Shown here piece after piece: positions 52,205 through 59,744 of a DNA stretch of 64,000 nt. The first letter of the stretch is position 1. Every line of letters starts with the position of its first letter. The notes beneath the pieces were generated by a model. It did no database searches. It was given only the letters and a program-made list of their open reading frames with translations, and was not told the origin of the DNA. The translations under genes were made by a program, and so were the position numbers. Source of the stretch: Rhizobium leguminosarum bv. trifolii WSM2297 (GTDB lineage: Bacteria; Pseudomonadota; Alphaproteobacteria; Rhizobiales; Rhizobiaceae); NCBI RefSeq assembly GCF_000271845.1, contig NZ_JH719393.1, positions 1,952,442 to 2,016,441 on the forward strand. Direction: 5' to 3'.

Positions 52205-52453
52205 TTACTTCATCGCGTCGCAGGCCTTCATCATGTCGGTCTTTTTCATCGCGTCCTTTTCCATGCCGGCCTTGTGCATGCAGTCCTTCTTCGTGCCCGC
52301 CATCTTCATGGCATCCTTCGACATCGTGTCCTTCTGCATGGTGTCCTTCTTCATCGTATCGGTCTTCATGGCGTCCTCGGCCGAGGCGGCGCCGGCGAGC
52401 GAAAGGCCGGCGACGAAGATGCAGGCTGCAAGGCTGGAAACAAGTTTGGTCAT
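52205..52453 (-). CDS. mrpX: Met-rich periplasmic pentapeptide MXKDX repeat protein (MrpX-like)
   Basis: An 82-residue protein. A signal peptide is cleaved after A-A-S-A (residue 25), leaving 57 residues that contain 12 Met, many Lys and Asp, and 2 Cys. The mature part is a run of degenerate M-x-K-D-x repeats, a named small-protein family. In Azospira, MrpX is a sacrificial peptide whose Met side chains absorb hypochlorite and are then reduced by YedY1. The order here, mrpX then cytochrome then YedY, agrees. Its promoter is at 52518-52543. Confidence 0.88.
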   Translation of the reverse strand: MTKLVSSLAACIFVAGLSLAGAASAEDAMKTDTMKKDTMQKDTMSKDAMKMAGTKKDCMHKAGMEKDAMKKTDMMKACDAMK

Positions 52454-52517
52454 GGAACTCTCCTGGAATGGGATTGTCGTGTCCGCCGGCTGCCTGCCGA
52501 TGGCTCACATCAGCCCA

Positions 52518-52543
52518 TTCGGGATAATGTCGGGATGCGTTAC
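52518..52543 (-). promoter_or_regulatory. Candidate ECF (SigF-type) promoter of mrpX-yedZ-yedY
   Basis: Read on the minus strand: GTAAC (52543-52539), 17 bases, CGAA (52521-52518). This matches the GTAACC-N16-CGAA pattern of Caulobacter SigF. The leader to the mrpX start is about 55 bases. A facing copy lies at 52599-52623. Inferred from sequence and family knowledge. Confidence 0.65.
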
Positions 52544-52598
52544 AGGCTCACGCGTATGTGATAGGACGGTGATGCCGATATTGTTTTTGATCCTCCCT

Positions 52599-52623
52599 GT
52601 AACCGATTGGCTGTTTTTCCGAA
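52599..52623 (+). promoter_or_regulatory. Candidate autoregulated ECF (SigF-type) promoter of the sigma gene
   Basis: GTAACC at 52599-52604, then 15 bases, then CGAA at 52620-52623. The sigma gene ATG at 52640 follows within 17 bases, giving a very short leader. This also argues against the upstream in-frame TTG at 52607, which lies inside the promoter. Confidence 0.65.
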
Positions 52624-52639
52624 TGAACTCTCTGACAGC

Positions 52640-53188
52640 ATGACAACCGCCCGTTCGGAAGAAGCCCTGAAAGCCTTGATGCTTCTGTCCCTTGACGGGG
52701 ACGAGGCGGCCTATCGGCGTTTGCTGACGACTTTGCGCGCATTGCTTGTCGGTTATTACAGCCGTCGGATGGCTGCGGCGACGAAGGCGGATATGGAAGA
52801 CCTGGTGCAGGAGACATTGCTGGCACTGCATTCTCGCCGATCCACCTATGACCGAGAGCGACCTTTCACCGCTTGGTTCTTCTCGATCGCCCGCTACAAG
52901 TTGATCGACCATCATCGCGGCCACGGTGGGCGCAGGCTGGCCGAGACCGAGCTTGGCGAGGAGATCGAAAGCGACTTCAGCGAGGACACGCTGACGGCCC
53001 GCATGGATGTCGAGCGGTTGCTCGACGGCTTGCCGTTGAGACAGCAGGAACTGATCCGGCAGGTAAGGCTCCAGGGCCAGTCGGTCGCCGACACCGCAAA
53101 CCGCACCGGCCAGTCCGAATCGGCGGTGAAAGTCGGCATCCACCGGGCGCTCAAGGCGCTCGGAGAGAGATTGCGAGGCGCATCGTGA
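52640..53188 (+). CDS. sigF: ECF sigma factor of the SigF/NrsF type
   Basis: A 182-residue ECF sigma factor. Region 2 (about 20-95) includes D-M-E-D-L-V-Q-E-T and P-F-T-A-W-F-F-S-I-A-R; region 4 (about 125-175) includes L-P-L-R-Q-Q-E-L-I and the E-S-A-V-K-V-G-I-H-R-A-L recognition helix. The next gene, overlapping by GTGA, encodes a DUF1109 membrane anti-sigma. Such pairs respond to heavy metals, oxidants or reactive chlorine and switch on MXKDX-repeat proteins. No strong ribosome-binding site precedes the ATG. Confidence 0.88.
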   Translation: MTTARSEEALKALMLLSLDGDEAAYRRLLTTLRALLVGYYSRRMAAATKADMEDLVQETLLALHSRRSTYDRERPFTAWFFSIARYKLIDHHRGHGGRRLAETELGEEIESDFSEDTLTARMDVERLLDGLPLRQQELIRQVRLQGQSVADTANRTGQSESAVKVGIHRALKALGERLRGAS

Positions 53189-53829
53189 CAGAGACGAACA
53201 ACATTATCGAAAGCCTGGTGAGCGACCTGAAGCCGGTGCCGCGCAATGCGCTGTGGCGCCGCTTCGCGCTCGGCCTGTTGCCGGCCCTTGCGCTCTCGCT
53301 GCTGCTGATGCTGGCCATTCTCGGGCTGCGGGTCGATATGCCCGATGTGCTGATGCTGCCGGTTTTCTGGATCAAATCGGCCTATAATGCCCTGATTGCC
53401 TTAGCGGCACTCTTCGCCGTCTTTCGGCTCTCCCGCCCCGACGGTTCCGAGGGACGCTTTTTCGATTTGCTGGCTTCGATCTTCGCCGCCATGACCGGCG
53501 TCGCAGCCATCCAGCTCATGATGGCTCCCGCCGGGTCTTACCGGGTGCTGATCCTCGGCTCCTCGGCGCTCCATTGCCCGTTGCTGATCGTCGGCTTCGC
53601 CCTGCCGATCTATGCCGGCGCAGTCTGGGCATTGCGTCGCGCGGCCCCCTCGGATCTGCGATTAACCGGCTTCGTCGCCGGCATTGCCGCCGGCGCTGCC
53701 GGCGCCTGGGTCTATTCGTGGTTCTGCACCGAAAACGGCATGCCCTTCGTGCTGATCTGGTATTCCCTCGGCATCCTGCTCACCGGCGCCCTCGGCGCCT
53801 TCACCGGCCCTCGCCTGCTCCGCTGGTAG
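53185..53829 (+). CDS. nrsF: DUF1109 (NrsF) membrane anti-sigma factor
   Basis: A 214-residue protein of the NrsF/DUF1109 family with a short cytoplasmic N-terminus (binding the sigma factor) and six membrane helices. Cys residues in the membrane/periplasmic part (S-S-A-L-H-C-P and S-W-F-C-T-E-N-G) match the two conserved Cys thought to sense the signal in Caulobacter NrsF. It begins with a GTG overlapping the sigma stop. Loss of sigma binding on oxidation would fire the promoters at 52518 and 52599. Confidence 0.87.
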   Translation: MTETNNIIESLVSDLKPVPRNALWRRFALGLLPALALSLLLMLAILGLRVDMPDVLMLPVFWIKSAYNALIALAALFAVFRLSRPDGSEGRFFDLLASIFAAMTGVAAIQLMMAPAGSYRVLILGSSALHCPLLIVGFALPIYAGAVWALRRAAPSDLRLTGFVAGIAAGAAGAWVYSWFCTENGMPFVLIWYSLGILLTGALGAFTGPRLLRW

Positions 53830-53953
53830 ACCCTTCTCTGCCGCCGTGCCCAAATGCTTCGGACTACCTGCCAAATTGGAGCACGTCGCGTTGAAAACTC
53901 AGCCATCGGCAGCAACAATGCAGCCCGCACCGCTGGGGTGTCCTGATCGCGCG

Positions 53954-54622
53954 TTAACGCTTCACCACGCCGCCGGCGGCCAATATATCGTCGGGCGTAT
54001 CGACGTCGAGATGGGCAGCATCGCCGACATCGACATCGAGCACCGGCATGCCCGACGCCCTGATGATATCGCGCGCGCCGACGTCGCCTTCAAGTCGCAG
54101 CACCGCGTGATCGAGAGAGCGTGGCAGAACAACCGGATTACCGGGCTTGCCGCGGGAGACGGCGCGCACGATGGCCTCGCCGCCCGCGTTGCGAAAGGTC
54201 GAAATCAGGGCATTCAGGTGCGCGGTGGAAATGCCGGGCATATCGGCCAGCATGACGAGAATGCCGTCGGCGCCGTCAGCGCGTTTTGACGACAATCCCG
54301 CTCTGAGCGAACTCGCCATGCCATCTGCGTAGTCGGGATTATCGACGAGAGTGAGAGGGAGCCCATCGAGTGAGCCTTCGATCTCGGACCTGCGATGGCC
54401 GGTGACAACGATAACGCAGGCTGCATCAGACCCCAGCGCCGTCAACGCACACCGCCGCACCAGAGGCACGCCGTCGAACTCGGCCAGCAGCTTGTGCTTC
54501 CCGTCCTTGCCCATCCGGCTCGCCTTACCGGCAGCCAGAATGACGATCGCCACTGACAGCGGATCACCCTCGGCCTGCATCATCGCCTCCGACGCAGCGC
54601 ACACCGAAAAGCGCCCTTTCAA
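53954..54622 (-). CDS. mocA: Molybdenum cofactor cytidylyltransferase-like protein (MocA-type)
   Basis: A 222-residue nucleotidyltransferase with the V-I-L-A-A-G-K-A-S-R-M-G signature and a downstream Lys (H-K-L-L-A-E-F). MocA makes molybdopterin cytosine dinucleotide, the cofactor form used by Pao-type aldehyde oxidoreductases, so its place as last gene of the pao operon is functional. The start is probably the TTG at 54622, overlapping the paoD stop as TTGA; the double ATG about 14 codons later is an alternative. Confidence 0.85.
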   Translation of the reverse strand: MKGRFSVCAASEAMMQAEGDPLSVAIVILAAGKASRMGKDGKHKLLAEFDGVPLVRRCALTALGSDAACVIVVTGHRRSEIEGSLDGLPLTLVDNPDYADGMASSLRAGLSSKRADGADGILVMLADMPGISTAHLNALISTFRNAGGEAIVRAVSRGKPGNPVVLPRSLDHAVLRLEGDVGARDIIRASGMPVLDVDVGDAAHLDVDTPDDILAAGGVVKR

Positions 54623-55548
54623 GCATAGGCCACCAGTCTTGCTGCGGCGATATCCGCCAGAACCGACAGGGCGAGCGACGTTGCATCCCGCGTTGGGCCG
54701 AACATCCCGATGGGCGCCTTGATCCGATCGATCTCGTCCCGTCCGAAAGCCAGCGCCGTCAGCCGCTCGACACGTCGGCGATGCGTCCGGGTGCTCCCGA
54801 GCGCGCCGATGTAAAAAGCGGGCGATCGGAGTGCGGCCTGGAGAATGGCGGCTTCGGCGTCGAGGTCATGATGCAGAAGCACGACCGCCGTGAAGCGGTC
54901 GATGACGCCGGCAGCCGCCCTGCCCTCCTCGCCCGGTCGGCGGATGATCACGTCGTAGCCGGAGGCCTCGGCCAGTCGTGCGACAGCCTGCGCTTCGATC
55001 GTCTGCCCGGAAAGGACGACGCGGGTGCGGGGACGGTAGACGCCGACGAAATCCCGCTCCAGCCAGCGGGCCCTTGGCGGCGGCTCCACCGGTTCGAGCG
55101 TCTGCCGCTCTGGTGAATAGGCCAGGCCGGCTGTCCGCCTCTGTCCGAGACGTTCCAGAACATCCTGCAAAGCTCCGACATTTTTCAGAACATGGATTGC
55201 GATGGAGATCCCGCCGCCGCAGGGGAGAACGATGTCAAAGAAGGGAGAGCCGTCGCCGAACTTCACGGTGCGGTCGCGTCCTTGCGTCATCGCCAGAAAC
55301 GCTTCCGACGCGACTGCGGCTTCTACGCATCCGCCGGAGACATAGCCGCAGAAACGGCCATCGGCCGCGACAACCACGTGGGAGCCGAGCGTGCGGGCAG
55401 CCCCGCCGCGTATTTCGACGAGGGTGGCGAGCGCCACCGCTCCGCGACCGTGCGCGTCTATCGCGAAGCGAAGCAGTTCGGCAGGATCGTCGGTGGCCGA
55501 GACCCTGACGGGAATTGGCGCTTCGATGGACGCGAGTATCTGATCCAT
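54619..55548 (-). CDS. paoD: XdhC/PaoD family molybdenum cofactor insertion chaperone
   Basis: A 309-residue XdhC-type protein that binds the matured molybdenum cofactor and inserts it into the partner enzyme. Visible features are the N-terminal XdhC domain with G-Y-V-S-G-G-C-V-E and the C-terminal Rossmann domain with Y-I-G-A-L-G-S and R-I-K-A-P-I-G. It follows the large subunit gene by 55 bases. The ATG at 55548 has AAGGA 7 bases upstream. Confidence 0.9.
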   Translation of the reverse strand: MDQILASIEAPIPVRVSATDDPAELLRFAIDAHGRGAVALATLVEIRGGAARTLGSHVVVAADGRFCGYVSGGCVEAAVASEAFLAMTQGRDRTVKFGDGSPFFDIVLPCGGGISIAIHVLKNVGALQDVLERLGQRRTAGLAYSPERQTLEPVEPPPRARWLERDFVGVYRPRTRVVLSGQTIEAQAVARLAEASGYDVIIRRPGEEGRAAAGVIDRFTAVVLLHHDLDAEAAILQAALRSPAFYIGALGSTRTHRRRVERLTALAFGRDEIDRIKAPIGMFGPTRDATSLALSVLADIAAARLVAYA

Positions 55549-55603
55549 GGGAAATCCTTGGGCAAGCAACGGCGGTCCGTTTTCCAAACCGCCGTCGACA
55601 TCA

Positions 55604-57802
55604 TCAGGCCACGTCCGGCAAGCCGCCGATGAGTTTGTCGAGCGTCAGGGGGTAATGGCGAACCCTGACGCCGGTCGCATTGTAGATGGCGTTGGCAATG
55701 GCTGCCGCGACGCCGCAAAGGCCGAGCTCGCCGACACCCTTCGCCTTCATCGGCGAGGACATCGGATCGGTCTCATCCATGAAGATCACCTCCTGGTGCG
55801 GAATGTCGGCATGCACCGCCACTTCGTAGCTGGCGAGATCGTGGTTGACGAAGAAGCCGCGGCGGGTATCGACCGCCAATTCCTCCGACAGCGCTGCACC
55901 GACCCCCATCGTCATTGCGCCGATCACTTGGCTGCGGGCGGTAATCGGGTTGAGGATCCGGCCCGCCGCGCAGACCGCCAGCATCCTGCGGATGCGGCTT
56001 TCTCCCGTGGCGACGTCAACGCCGACCTCCACGAAATGCGCGCCGAATGTCGACTGCTGATGCGTCTCGGTGAGATCGCCCCATTCGATCGTGTCTTCGC
56101 CGACAAGACCATTCGGGCCGGCGGCCTCGGCGAGAAGGACCGAACGATTGCCCGACCGGACCTCTCCGTTCTCGAAGACAATGTCTTCGGAGTTGAAGCC
56201 GAGCTTCTTGGCGACGGCCTCGCGCAGCTTGACGCAAGCCGCGTAGACGCCCGATGTCGAAGAATTGGCGCCGAACTGTCCGCCGGAGCCCGCCGAGACA
56301 GGAAAGCGCGAGTCGCCGAGTTGGACGGCAACCTTGTCGATCGTGACCCCCATCATTTCGGCGGCCGTTTGCGCGATAATCGTGTAGCTGCCCGTGCCGA
56401 TGTCAGTCATGTCGGTTTCAACTGTCACGACGCCTTCCCGGTCGAGCTTTACCCGCGCTCCGGAGGGAAGCACGAGGTTGTTGCGGAAAGCAGCGGCTAC
56501 GCCCATGCCGACGAGCCAGTTGCGCTCCCGCTTGGAACCCGGTCTTCCCCGTTCACTCCAGCCAAACCGCGCGGCGCCGAGCTTGAGGCAGCCGACGAGG
56601 TTGCGCTGGGAAAAAGCCCGCTGCGGCTTCTCCGGATCGACCTGCGTGTCGTTGACAATGCGAAACTGCACGGGGTCGATACCGACTTTCTCGGCAATTT
56701 CGTCAATGGCGATCTCGAGCGCCATCAGTCCCGGCGCCTCGCCGGGAGCGCGCATGGCGTTGCCTTCGGGCAGGTGAAGCGTTGCCAGCCGCATCGCGGT
56801 CATGCGGTTCGCTCCGCCATAGAGAAGGCGGGTCTGGTTGACGGCAGTCTCGGGCTGGCCGCCGGGTTGGTCGCCGGACCAGCTCTCGTGAGCAATGGCG
56901 GTTATCTTGCCGTCACGCTCGGCTCCAATGCGAATCCGCTGGATCGTCGCCGGCCGATGGGTCGTGTTGTTGATGAGCAAGGGGCGGGGCAAGGCAACCT
57001 TGACGGGACGCTTTACCGCCCGCGCGCCGACGACGGCCAGCACGGCATCGGCCCGCAGGAACAGCTTGCCGCCGAAGCCACCGCCGATAAACGGCGACAT
57101 GAGGTGGATCTTCTCCTTATCGATGTCGAGCGTCGTCGCAAGGTCGGAACGCCACCAGTCGATCATCTGGCTGGAGGTCCAGACGGTTACCTCTTCGCCG
57201 TTCCAGGCTGCGATCGAGGCGTGCGGTTCCATCATTGCATGCGACTGGTCGGGCGTCGTGTAACTCGCGTCCAGAGTGACGGGAGCCGAGCTGAAGGCAG
57301 AATCGAAGTCGCCGGCCGCGGTATCGGGCTGCTGCGATTCGTCCGGCTTGACGGCCGAATCCTTTGCCTGGCCGAGGTCGAACACACCCTTTTCTTCGGC
57401 ATAATCGACCTTGACCAGAGCGGCTGCAGCGCGAGCCTGCTCGAAGGTCTCGGCGACGACGACCGCAATTGCCTGGTGATAATGCTGAACCTCGTCACCA
57501 CCGAAAAGCTTGGCGGTATTGAACTTGCCCTTCGCTAGCTCGCCGACGTCGAGCGTCGTCACGACGGCAAGCACACCGGCAGCCCTCTTGGCGGCGGAGA
57601 CATCCATGAACTTGATGCGTCCCTTGGCGATGGCCGCGCCGACCGGATAGCCGTAGGCGTAGCGCATGTTCGGATCGTGCCATTCATAGGCATACATCGC
57701 ATGGCCGGTCGTCTTGAGCTGGCCGTCGATGCGGTGGATCGGCTGGCCGACGACCTTCAGATTATCGATCGGATTGGTTGTCGCTGGTGTATCGAACTGC
57801 AT
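55604..57802 (-). CDS. paoC: Periplasmic aldehyde oxidoreductase, molybdenum-binding subunit PaoC
   Basis: A 732-residue xanthine-oxidase-family large subunit. Glu692 in G-V-G-E-L-G-L-C-G is the base that activates the Mo-bound hydroxyl; the number equals that in E. coli PaoC. G-G-G-F-G-G-K lies in the cofactor-binding region. It oxidises aromatic and other aldehydes to acids in the periplasm, a detoxifying role. There is no signal of its own, as in E. coli, where the complex is exported with the Tat signal of PaoA. It follows paoB by 3 bases. Confidence 0.92.
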   Translation of the reverse strand: MQFDTPATTNPIDNLKVVGQPIHRIDGQLKTTGHAMYAYEWHDPNMRYAYGYPVGAAIAKGRIKFMDVSAAKRAAGVLAVVTTLDVGELAKGKFNTAKLFGGDEVQHYHQAIAVVVAETFEQARAAAALVKVDYAEEKGVFDLGQAKDSAVKPDESQQPDTAAGDFDSAFSSAPVTLDASYTTPDQSHAMMEPHASIAAWNGEEVTVWTSSQMIDWWRSDLATTLDIDKEKIHLMSPFIGGGFGGKLFLRADAVLAVVGARAVKRPVKVALPRPLLINNTTHRPATIQRIRIGAERDGKITAIAHESWSGDQPGGQPETAVNQTRLLYGGANRMTAMRLATLHLPEGNAMRAPGEAPGLMALEIAIDEIAEKVGIDPVQFRIVNDTQVDPEKPQRAFSQRNLVGCLKLGAARFGWSERGRPGSKRERNWLVGMGVAAAFRNNLVLPSGARVKLDREGVVTVETDMTDIGTGSYTIIAQTAAEMMGVTIDKVAVQLGDSRFPVSAGSGGQFGANSSTSGVYAACVKLREAVAKKLGFNSEDIVFENGEVRSGNRSVLLAEAAGPNGLVGEDTIEWGDLTETHQQSTFGAHFVEVGVDVATGESRIRRMLAVCAAGRILNPITARSQVIGAMTMGVGAALSEELAVDTRRGFFVNHDLASYEVAVHADIPHQEVIFMDETDPMSSPMKAKGVGELGLCGVAAAIANAIYNATGVRVRHYPLTLDKLIGGLPDVA

Positions 57803-57805
57803 AGC

Positions 57806-58756
57806 TCACCCCCTTGCTTCGGCAATGACCGCGCCAAGCGTGCGCTCGACCAGATCAACCTTGAAACGGTTCTGTTCGGTCAGGCGGGCTCCGGCAAGAA
57901 GGACGCCAGCCGCCGCCCGCGCGCCTTTCGGCAACTCGGCCTCGGCTGCCTCGATGCGCCACGGCTTATGGGCGACGCCACCGACGGCAACACGTCCTTT
58001 CCCGTCCGGCTGGATAACGGCCCCGATCGAGACGAGTGCGAAGGCATAAGAGGCGCGGTCTCGCACCTTGCGATAGATATGCTTGCCGCCGATCGGCGGC
58101 GGCAGCAGGACCGCCGTGATGAATTCGCCGCCCTCGAGAACGGTCTCGATATCAGGGGTGTCGCCGGGCAAGCGATGAAAGTCGCCGATCGGAATCGAGC
58201 GCAGGCTGCCATCCGCCTTTACCGTCTCGACGACGGCATCGAGCGCCCGCATGGCGATGGCCATGTCGCTCGGATGGGTGGCGATGCAGCTGTCGCTCAC
58301 CCCGACCACCGCATGCTGGCGGCTGAAGCCGCCGATAGCGGAACAGCCGCTGCCGGGCTGCCGCTTGTTGCATGGCTGGTTCGGGTCGTAAAAATAAGGA
58401 CAGCGGGTGCGCTGCAGGAGGTTGCCGGCCGTCGTCGCCTTGTTGCGCAGCTGGCCCGACGCGCCCGCGACCAGGGCACGGGATAACAGACCATAGTCGC
58501 GGCGAACGGTTTCGTGGGCGGCAAGATCCGTGTTGCGGACCAGGGCGCCGATACGCAGCCCACCGTCCGGCATGGCCTCGATCTTGTCGAGGCCGAGACC
58601 GTTGATGTCGATCAGATGCGCCGGCGCCTCGATTTCGAGCTTCATCAGGTCGAGAAGGTTGGTGCCACCGGCGATGAACTTGGTTTCCGGATGGGAGGCG
58701 GCCGCCTTGGCCGCAGCCTCGACTGAGGAGGCACGCTCATAGGTGAAGGCTCTCAT
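57806..58756 (-). CDS. paoB: Periplasmic aldehyde oxidoreductase, FAD/4Fe-4S subunit PaoB
   Basis: A 316-residue FAD-binding subunit ([10 protein letters not shown] near residue 35). It also has the insert R-T-R-C-P-Y-F followed by [11 protein letters not shown], the extra Cys set that binds a [4Fe-4S] cluster in PaoB and is absent from ordinary xanthine dehydrogenases. The ATG at 58756 overlaps the paoA stop as ATGA; the long open frame to 58969 is a shadow of paoA. Confidence 0.92.
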   Translation of the reverse strand: MRAFTYERASSVEAAAKAAASHPETKFIAGGTNLLDLMKLEIEAPAHLIDINGLGLDKIEAMPDGGLRIGALVRNTDLAAHETVRRDYGLLSRALVAGASGQLRNKATTAGNLLQRTRCPYFYDPNQPCNKRQPGSGCSAIGGFSRQHAVVGVSDSCIATHPSDMAIAMRALDAVVETVKADGSLRSIPIGDFHRLPGDTPDIETVLEGGEFITAVLLPPPIGGKHIYRKVRDRASYAFALVSIGAVIQPDGKGRVAVGGVAHKPWRIEAAEAELPKGARAAAGVLLAGARLTEQNRFKVDLVERTLGAVIAEARG

Positions 58757-59388
58757 GCTTTTATCCCCGCGACTTCCGAAATGGCATCGAGAATGTTGGA
58801 GTAGGCGCCGCACCGACAGATATTGCCGCTCATGCGTTCGCGGATTTCGGCGGGCGTCACGGCTGCCTGGGCCGTAAGATCGCCGGTGACGTGGCTCGGT
58901 ATGTTCGCCTTGATCTCCTCGAGAACCGCCACGGAGGAACAGATCTGTCCCGGCGTGCAGTAGCCGCATTGGAAACCGTCATGTTTGACGAAGGCTGCCT
59001 GCATCGGATGAAGATTTCCAGGCTGACCGAGACCTTCGATCGTGGTGATCCGGTCGCCTTCGTGCATGACGGCCAGTGTCAGGCAGGCGTTGATGCGGTG
59101 GCCGTCGACCATGACCGTACATGCGCCGCATTGGCCGTGGTCGCATCCCTTTTTCGTGCCTGTGAGATGCAGATGCTCGCGCAACGCGTCGAGCAGCGAC
59201 GTTCTGTTGTCGACCTCGAGATCGCGGTTCTCGCCGTTGACCGTGAAGGAAACTTTCGATGTATACGCCATTTCATTTCCTGGGGACTGTGCCGCCGCGG
59301 GAGTGACGGCTCCGGTTACCGCAATCGTTGCGGCCGACGAGATAAGTAAATCTCGACGGGAAAGTTCCAGGTGTGTCTGGCTTGGCAT
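58753..59388 (-). CDS. paoA: Periplasmic aldehyde oxidoreductase, 2Fe-2S subunit PaoA with Tat signal
   Basis: A 211-residue subunit. The Tat signal (L-S-R-R-D-L-L-I, then hydrophobic) exports the folded complex. The plant-type [2Fe-2S] Cys set is in [10 protein letters not shown], and the second cluster in Q-C-G-Y-C-T-P-G-Q and I-C-R-C-G-A-Y. First gene of paoABCD-mocA, all joined by short gaps or overlaps. The ATG at 59388 has GGTGGAG 6 bases upstream; an in-frame GTG at 59400 lies within that site. Confidence 0.93.
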   Translation of the reverse strand: MPSQTHLELSRRDLLISSAATIAVTGAVTPAAAQSPGNEMAYTSKVSFTVNGENRDLEVDNRTSLLDALREHLHLTGTKKGCDHGQCGACTVMVDGHRINACLTLAVMHEGDRITTIEGLGQPGNLHPMQAAFVKHDGFQCGYCTPGQICSSVAVLEEIKANIPSHVTGDLTAQAAVTPAEIRERMSGNICRCGAYSNILDAISEVAGIKA

Positions 59389-59744
59389 GAACTGCTCCAC
59401 CTTGCTCGTTTGACATAGGCGCGCGTCGACGCCGTCAGCAGAGGTAGTGCACCTGCGCCCTTTGATTAGGCCCCTTCCTTTGCATAGGCTTATCGATCAG
59501 GCTTATGAATTCCCTGAACGCGCGTGCAGACGGCATGGATCATTCGCGGAAGGAGAGAGAGACCGCGCTATTGAGCGCGTGCTTTATTTTCGAGCAACTC
59601 GACGCGGTGGGCGCCAGCCTTGCAACAAATGGTGCAGGATCAGGATCCACCAAGAATACCGTTGCCCAGGCCGCCTATGCCCAGCAATCGCCCACGACGA
59701 CAGTTCAAGTCATTTCGTGATTCTGATCTTTACGTCGGTCGCGA
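59389..59744. other. Intergenic stretch without a supported gene
   Basis: Lies between the pao operon start and the convergent end of the chemoreceptor gene on the other side. A plus-strand frame at 59505-59720 is weak (no ribosome-binding site, no family resemblance). No operator-like palindrome stands out. Confidence 0.45.

Noticed and set aside
55547..57538. 663-residue plus-strand frame opposite paoC
   Set aside because: Antisense shadow; paoC has an intact active site and operon context.
59505..59720. 71-residue plus-strand frame between pao and the chemoreceptor
   Set aside because: No ribosome-binding site, no recognisable family, Ala/Thr/Ser-rich end; not distinguishable from noise.
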